From contig JACCLO010000001.1 in NCBI GenBank assembly GCA_029448655.1, forward strand, positions 3,968,001-4,032,000: a stretch of 64,000 bases of DNA, given 5' to 3'. Each line of letters starts with the position of its first letter. Within the stretch, counting starts at the first letter, position 1. Under the pieces are notes generated by a model. The model ran no database searches. It worked only from the letters and a program-made list of their open reading frames with translations, and was not told the DNA's origin. Position numbers and translations under genes: made by a program. Below, piece after piece: positions 58,403-64,000 of the stretch. This DNA comes from Wolfiporia cocos. Taxonomy: Eukaryota > Basidiomycota > Agaricomycetes > Polyporales > Phaeolaceae.

Positions 58403-61249
58403 TCATAGCAAGCGTGTTATGACCCCAAGACCCTTAACGAGGGAGTATGAGTCTCATATCTCGGTATCCTGGCAATTGATGTTTCATTTCACGCACCTTC
58501 GTTTTCCCTTCCCTGAAGAGCAATTTCATTCCCTCCTTGATGTATTCAGGATGAGCGATGAATTCAAATGTTACAGTCGCACGGTCCCCGGTACGCAAAA
58601 TTCCTTGAGGGTGATCCATTGCAATTATTCGAACTGTCTGTCGGACGGCCTGCATACAATCAACTCGTATCAGACTCGACACGTCCAATCAGAGTGTGGA
58701 GTACATACTCCACAATGCAGCATGGCCTTGATAGTAGAGTTAATTAACAATCTCTATTTCGGAAATGAGATGGAAATGACCAAGCATACCTGATAATTTT
58801 GTTGTAATGTTGTATTGTGGCTAAAATTTGCTCGACATGAATGACACCGTGCAACATGAAAAATCCACATACTAGAGAATGAGAACCTGGCCTTCAAATC
58901 TCCGGACAGCTTGTGATACGATTGGTGAACTTTGTATGGAAGCAAGGAGAAGCAGAGACTCACCTCGAGGTGGTGTTTCCGTCTTGTGAACAATGACCAT
59001 GCCTTTGCGGACAGCTGACTTCCGTACCCGCTTGAGTGCGAGCGAAACACATTGTCCTGCCTCAGCGCTAGTTACCGGGGCCCTAAAGGAAAATTTGCCT
59101 AGATGGGCGCGGCTGTTACTAGAATATCTAAAGTCGTCGCACCTCTTCCGTTGTATTGACTTGACTGCGGTGGTCTGGTAGTTTCCATTGGCATCTGGAC
59201 CCAGGAGAATGGCATCGCCCGCTTTGATCGTCCCACTGTTCAAGATGCCGTCGACCACGGTGCCCACGTACGGTACAGACCTTCGAGAATGACGGAGCCG
59301 ATGAGCTAACGTTGTCCCGTATGAAATGCAGAATTAATGACCGCACCAAATCTCGGTGATAGAATACTGCGGGGGACCAAGTGCATGGCAAGGAATGATG
59401 ATGATCATTACAGCGTGACCACGGAACAGAAATTCGTTACCTCTAATGGCTGGTCCGCCGCAAACTTCTCGCTATCGCTCTCGCTGGCAGGCAACAAGTT
59501 CAGGAACGTGCGAAGCTGTCGCTTCGTCAACACGCGTGGACATGGTTTGGGGGCATGGTGCTCACGAAGTCGAGCCCTTCTCCGGTGACATTGGACAGCT
59601 GAAAGGTGGGGCATAATCTAAATCCAACGTTACACACGATCGTGACGAATGGGCACATTCCAGAACAGGCATACCTCTCCTTGGCAAAAACTTGCGACAG
59701 TTCGACCGCAGTCTCTATTGATTTCACGAAGACCGGTGTTTTCCTGAGCCATTCTGCACTATCAGATTGCAGCTCCACATGTGTTCCGGGGAGCGCACCG
59801 GCAACCTGGGCTCTTCAGGATCTTTGTCAATTGTGTGATAGTCTGAGCGAGAACATTAGGCGGTGTCATATCGATCTGTTCCCGGCACGCAGCCGACCAA
59901 ATTAGTACAAGAACAAACAAACGAGAAGTTTTCTCTATTCGCTGACCTTGGTAATGCACACGACAACGGGAACACTCAACGCCAACGCTATCGCGAGGTG
60001 CTCCTTCGACATACCAATCAATCCTGCGTTCGCACCCACAATTAGGATCACGCAAGAAGGTGCCCCAGAAGTTAGGCCATAAAGGGTGGTTTTCAAATAT
60101 CGTTCGTGGCCCGCAAGGTCTGTTGCCACAGTCAGAGACTTGTAACGAGACGAAAGAAGCATCCTAACCAATGAAGGAAACAATCTTAGCTGCCTGTATC
60201 GAGATTTGTTCCCAGCCCATTTTCTCGCGTCGGATAACATCGAGGTCGGTGGAATGGGCGGTGGATGGAAGGATTGGTACGCCAGATGGTCCAAAGCCTA
60301 GGATCTGGAACGTTTTCAGCGCATGGCAGGAGTGTGGCAGCGGTATGTTTTACCTCCATGCCCACGCTCGAGGTCCGTCCGCTCTCAACCTCGTGCTTAT
60401 GTCGAAAAAGGCTAACCCGCGCACGCCCTCTACCATCATCCAGAGCACCTACGCGTGATCACAGAGGCCGCCGACTGCGAGTGACAGAGCACGCTTACCT
60501 CGCGTGAGTACGCCTAATGTCGTTGACTTCCCGCTATCGACATTCCCAACAACGGCGCAGCGCACTTCGGGTGTTAATGATACATCAGCAGGAGGTAATC
60601 GCAACAAGAGCGTCGCGCGAGGATGGTCGGGCGTGGTCTCAAACAATACCGTGGTCTATCAAGGACATATTCTTCAGCGTCAGCCAGTATAATCTGACTG
60701 TGGCCACGGACCTTTCCACCGAGCTCGTCGACCGCTCGATTCACCTCATCCTGTAGGGTCTGCAGTTCCTGCACGGTACGCGCAGTACCACGCCACTGGT
60801 CGGATTCAGCAAACGCCTCCCCTGAGAACAATTTGGCGTGTGGCGGGTGTGCACCTATTCGAAGGATGTATTCCCCTCTGTGGCGAGTCAATAATGAAGC
60901 CAACATGTCCCGCACTCGATCGAAGTCTGTCGGAGTTTGCGAGAGCAGCAAGGTCTATGCGCGCCCAGGTCCAGTTGTCTGTATGCTACGTAATGCAGGT
61001 ACGTACCTGTAATTGTTCGTCCACATCTGAGGCTTCGAGGGTTTCCAGGATCCCCGGAGATTTCGCGTCCTTGCTCTCATCCACGGGCGCAACTTTGCTC
61101 GACGCGGGTTTCGAAGCGGCGGTTTTTCTCTTGCTCTGATCCTTCTCTTTTCCCTGTTCAGTAGCACTATGCGCCTTTTGACGCAGGGCGTCGCGCTCCC
61201 GTTGCTGTATCTCGTCGATTCGGGTCTGGAAATCTCGTAAGCTGGTCAT
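58403..61249 (-). CDS. GTPBP1: GTPBP1/2-type translational GTPase
   Basis: EF-Tu/eRF3-like GTPase of the GTPBP1/GTPBP2 family, linked in animals to ribosome rescue and exosome-mediated mRNA decay; cytosolic. Start ATG 61249 ([20 protein letters not shown]), a charged helix. Then [38 protein letters not shown] (P-loop), [20 protein letters not shown] (switch I), [20 protein letters not shown] (G3) and [21 protein letters not shown]4 ([13 protein letters not shown]) spans an intron. Domain 2: [55 protein letters not shown]. Domain 3: [20 protein letters not shown] and [10 protein letters not shown] final intron leads to a tiny last exon, GLGVITRLL, which matches the family C-terminus, with TGA at 58403-58405. 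About twelve introns. Confidence 0.93.
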
Positions 61250-61753
61250 CGCTACGAATGTGTGGCTGTAAAGTTCAGGAAGTAAGCTTTTCAAGCCGAC
61301 GCTAGTATATGAGTCTCTGGGAACGAGTCGGATTCAGTGAATGAGTTGGTTGACCGGAGACATAGCCTCACTCGTCGTGTAGTTAACTAACGTCATTCAC
61401 TTAACTTGCTGACTCGTGTCGGACCCCAGTGGCACTTGTTTACAGCTTGTTTATGCGAGAACAATCGCGACACTACAGGCTTTAGGCTTTATGAGCAATG
61501 GCGCAGATGTATTGCTGCACTCTCCTCACACCGATGCGTGTTGAAGACAAAGCAACTTCAAGACTTCATCTATCAGGTTCCCGCTTAGATTGATCCGTCG
61601 TTTGCAGATCGGGGTCATGGATCGGACTATCGTCACGTGCATGTCATGACACGCGCCTGTGGCGAGGCCATCGCATATTGAACACGACGACTTCCAATAC
61701 GTACATCTTCAGCCGCTATCTCTAAGAGCCATTTAGCATCGAGCACCTGTACC
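61250..61753. promoter_or_regulatory. Divergent promoter region, GTPBP1 / HPD-domain gene
   Basis: 504 bp between divergent starts, AT-richer than the flanking exons. No convincing TATA box or repeat. Confidence 0.4.
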
Positions 61754-63879
61754 ATGCAGTCTGCTGCGAGGTCTGCGCAAGCCTCCCGTTCAATATCTGG
61801 TTCAACACCTGGCTTGCTCGATTCAACGCAGCCCGGGCGCCTTCAACATATACCCGGCTCGACCCTTTCGTTCGCGTCTTTCCATCCGTTGGCTGCGTCT
61901 TCTCTCCATGGCCTATCTTCATTGCGTAAAATATCCCTAAATGAAGAACTATATCGGCCCAAACGCGTTATAATTGAAACGGTTCCCGGGCCCGGGCCCA
62001 GAAGCTACTGGCGCTTCGTTCCTCGCGCACGATTGGAACCAGGAGTAGAGAACGAGGGATCGTGGCCGAGGATCATTGAGATATGCGGGTAAGTGAGCTC
62101 TAGAGGAAAGACGCCATTTCAAGCTCTTTATCGCACGCGGACCGGGTTTACAGCGAATTTGTGCACTGTTCTGAAGACCAATGGGACATCTACAAGCTCG
62201 ATCCGGAATATGACTGCCTTGTACGTGCGGCTCCTCATACAACAGTAATATCCCGAAAGATGGAGCCCAGCGCTGCCCCATCCGAAGATTCGCTTGACAT
62301 TGAAGATGGTGCCACATCCAAGGCTACACGAGCAAGGTCTAAGCGCGAGCGCACTTCTTCAGGAAACGAGGGAGGTTCCGCAGAGGGCGCTAGGAAGCGA
62401 ACGAAGACAATGATCATTATACATGACAGCGATTCTAACGAGTCTCAAGAACCTGTTACGTTAGATGACGATGATGTGGACGCGGTTGAAGAGCTTGTGA
62501 AGGACGATGGCGAAGGGAACAACATACCTAAACAGCCATCGCCCGCTCCATCCGGCTTGCCAAGGCAAGCAGCCTATCAACAACGTATTCAGCAGCGCCG
62601 TGAACGGGTGGAAGAGATGCGCAGACGCAGAAGAGAGCCGATGGCTCCAAAAGCGCAGGTCGCCTCTTCCTCCCATGATGATACGGACATCGAAATGGCT
62701 GATGTCATAATGGGCGAAGATCGCATGAGTCGAGCTCATGTCAGTGACAATGTATCTCCCAACAAACGTGGAGGTGATTGTTGTCAGTTGCCGCTGCCCA
62801 GACATTTCTGACGCCCTAGTTTTCAGCATCGACTGCGGAAGAGCTTCAATGGTCTACCACGCCCGCAGGATCGGGTAACGTTCCGGGTGGCAATCAAGGA
62901 ACGACTATAGAGGAGCACGTGTACAGGCCCAACAAACGGCTGCGCCCCTGGCCGCCCACTGACGCGACTCCAGAAGAATGGAAGCCACGAACGAGATACC
63001 CGTATGTGAGACGTAAGAAACGAGCCGAGAAGTGGTGGGAAGAGCGCGACCAAAGATACGTGGACGACTTGAACATCGACATTGAGGCGTGGGCGAAAGC
63101 GCACGCTAGCGGTGGTACGTGTGCAGTGTTTTTGTGAGCACTCGCCTGAATTACTACCGCTGCCAGGTTCGAGCGCTCAAACGACCGAAGACGTCTATCC
63201 CAGGGACGGAGAGGCCAACCATCGGGCGGCTATCGAAGAATCGCGGCGAAAGCTTGCCGAACTGGAGCGAGACAGGCCACTTTGGGAAGAGGCTGCGCGA
63301 AGGCGGCAAGCAGAAGAAGAAGCTGCAAGACGTGCGCGTGAGCAAGCAGAACGACGAGCAGAAGCTGAAGAGCAGCGGAAGAGACAGGAGGCTGCGAAAG
63401 CGGAGGAAGAGCGGCGCGCAAGAGCTGCGAAAGAGAAGGCGGCGCGAGAGGAGGTGCAACGTCGCAGGCAAGAGCAGAAACGACGCTGGTCTTCCGGCCT
63501 GTGGACACCGCAGCGTGCTCTGGAGCGGTACAAGCAGCTCTGTGATGAGTTCGACCAGGCCAAGTACACAGAGGCCGATCCCATCACGTTCGATATTGTT
63601 CCTTGGCCAGTCCTCAATTCGCCCGTCATACTCACGGTAGAGAACGTCGACTGGGCCGCCGTGGAGAACTTTTTCCAAACCGTCAGGCGAACCATGCGCG
63701 GCCAGGACTACAAGCTGTTCGTGGAGAAGAGCCACAGGCGGTTCCACCCAGATCGCTGGAGAGCGCGAGGCCTCTTCAGAAGCGTACAGGACGAAGAGAC
63801 GCGTAATTGCCTGGAGGTAGCGGCGAATACTGTAACGCAAGCGATCACACCACTATGGATGGAGGTCAAGAACCTGTGA
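61754..63879 (+). CDS. Coiled-coil protein with C-terminal HPD-motif domain
   Basis: Start ATG 61754; about 640 residues in four exons (first intron near 62090-62151, restoring CGEFVHCSED; others near 62775-62822 and 63115-63165). N-terminal 130 residues include SLNEELYRPKRVIIETVPGP and HCSEDQWDIYKLDPEYDCLV. Then a disordered acidic/basic region (MIIIHDSDSNESQEPVTLDD, RRERVEEMRRRRREPMAPKA). A block YPYVRRKKRAEKWWEERDQR precedes a long Ala/Glu/Arg coiled coil (63220-63490). The C-terminal domain reads SSGLWTPQRALERYKQLCDE, VENFFQTVRRTM, FVEKSHRRFHPDRWRARGLF and VAANTVTQAITPLWMEVKNL. HPDRW recalls J-domain-like or NFKBIL1-like modules. Stop TGA 63877-63879. Function unknown; the gene looks lineage-typical. 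Confidence 0.82.
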
Positions 63880-64000
63880 TATAGAGCGGCATCACCCTCA
63901 TTCTATGCATCGTTCGGCGCATTCGATGTCCATTTGGAAGTGGTCGCTCTACCCAGCCGTCTGCATGACCCAAGTTTACGAGAGGCCTGGCCCTGTAAGT
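63880..64000. other. 3' flank at the window edge
   Basis: Last 121 bases; nothing recognised. Confidence 0.4.

Overview
The window is nuclear DNA of a filamentous basidiomycete, most likely an Agaricomycete, possibly a wood-decay polypore; the genus cannot be fixed from sequence alone. The evidence is eukaryotic housekeeping genes cut by many 44-60 nt GT-AG introns, dense gene packing on both strands, GC-rich exons with AT-richer spacers, several F-box genes, a polysaccharide lyase 14-like gene, and a small CGH/CxxC cysteine-rich protein of a type I associate with Agaricomycetes. No rRNA, tRNA, CRISPR array, prophage or bacterial operon was seen. Gene models were made by eye from reading frames, splice signals and family motifs, so inner exon borders are approximate unless given.

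Region 1 (1-18 kb) has a 5'-truncated disordered basic protein, a TAPT1/EMP65 ER-membrane protein, an F-box protein, cohesin SMC3, a mitochondrial TFB-type rRNA-methyltransferase-like protein, and the replisome hub Ctf4/Mcl1 (WDHD1). SMC3 and CTF4 both act in sister-chromatid cohesion. They lie about 2.2 kb apart, and each has an ACGCGT box in its short divergent promoter.

Region 2 (18-30 kb) is more accessory. It holds a DUF2264 protein, three related F-box genes sharing a phase-1 intron at the same place, a 715-residue disordered protein, and a 1.4 kb stretch without a recognisable gene.

Region 3 (30-42 kb) holds NAR1 (cytosolic Fe-S assembly), an 81-residue cysteine-rich gene in five tiny exons that single-frame reading misses, the t-SNARE TLG2, an EF-hand MscS-type channel, and a Dal5-type MFS permease.

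Region 4 (42-54 kb) begins with a 2 kb gene-free interval containing a 203 bp foldback element (MITE-like, TCA flanks). It is followed by ferrochelatase (HEM15, with 2Fe-2S cysteines), phosphomevalonate kinase (ERG8), an AVT-type amino-acid transporter and a secreted PL14-like lyase.

Region 5 (53-64 kb) holds RPB3 with an unusual Gly/Trp-rich tail, a multi-spanning RING-H2 E3 ligase with an 80-residue loop inside its RING, a GTPBP1-type translational GTPase, and a coiled-coil protein ending in an HPD-motif domain.

The genes do not form one pathway. Most are single housekeeping genes. The most unusual items are the GW-rich RPB3 tail, the split RING, the cysteine-rich micro-exon gene, the foldback element and the F-box trio.
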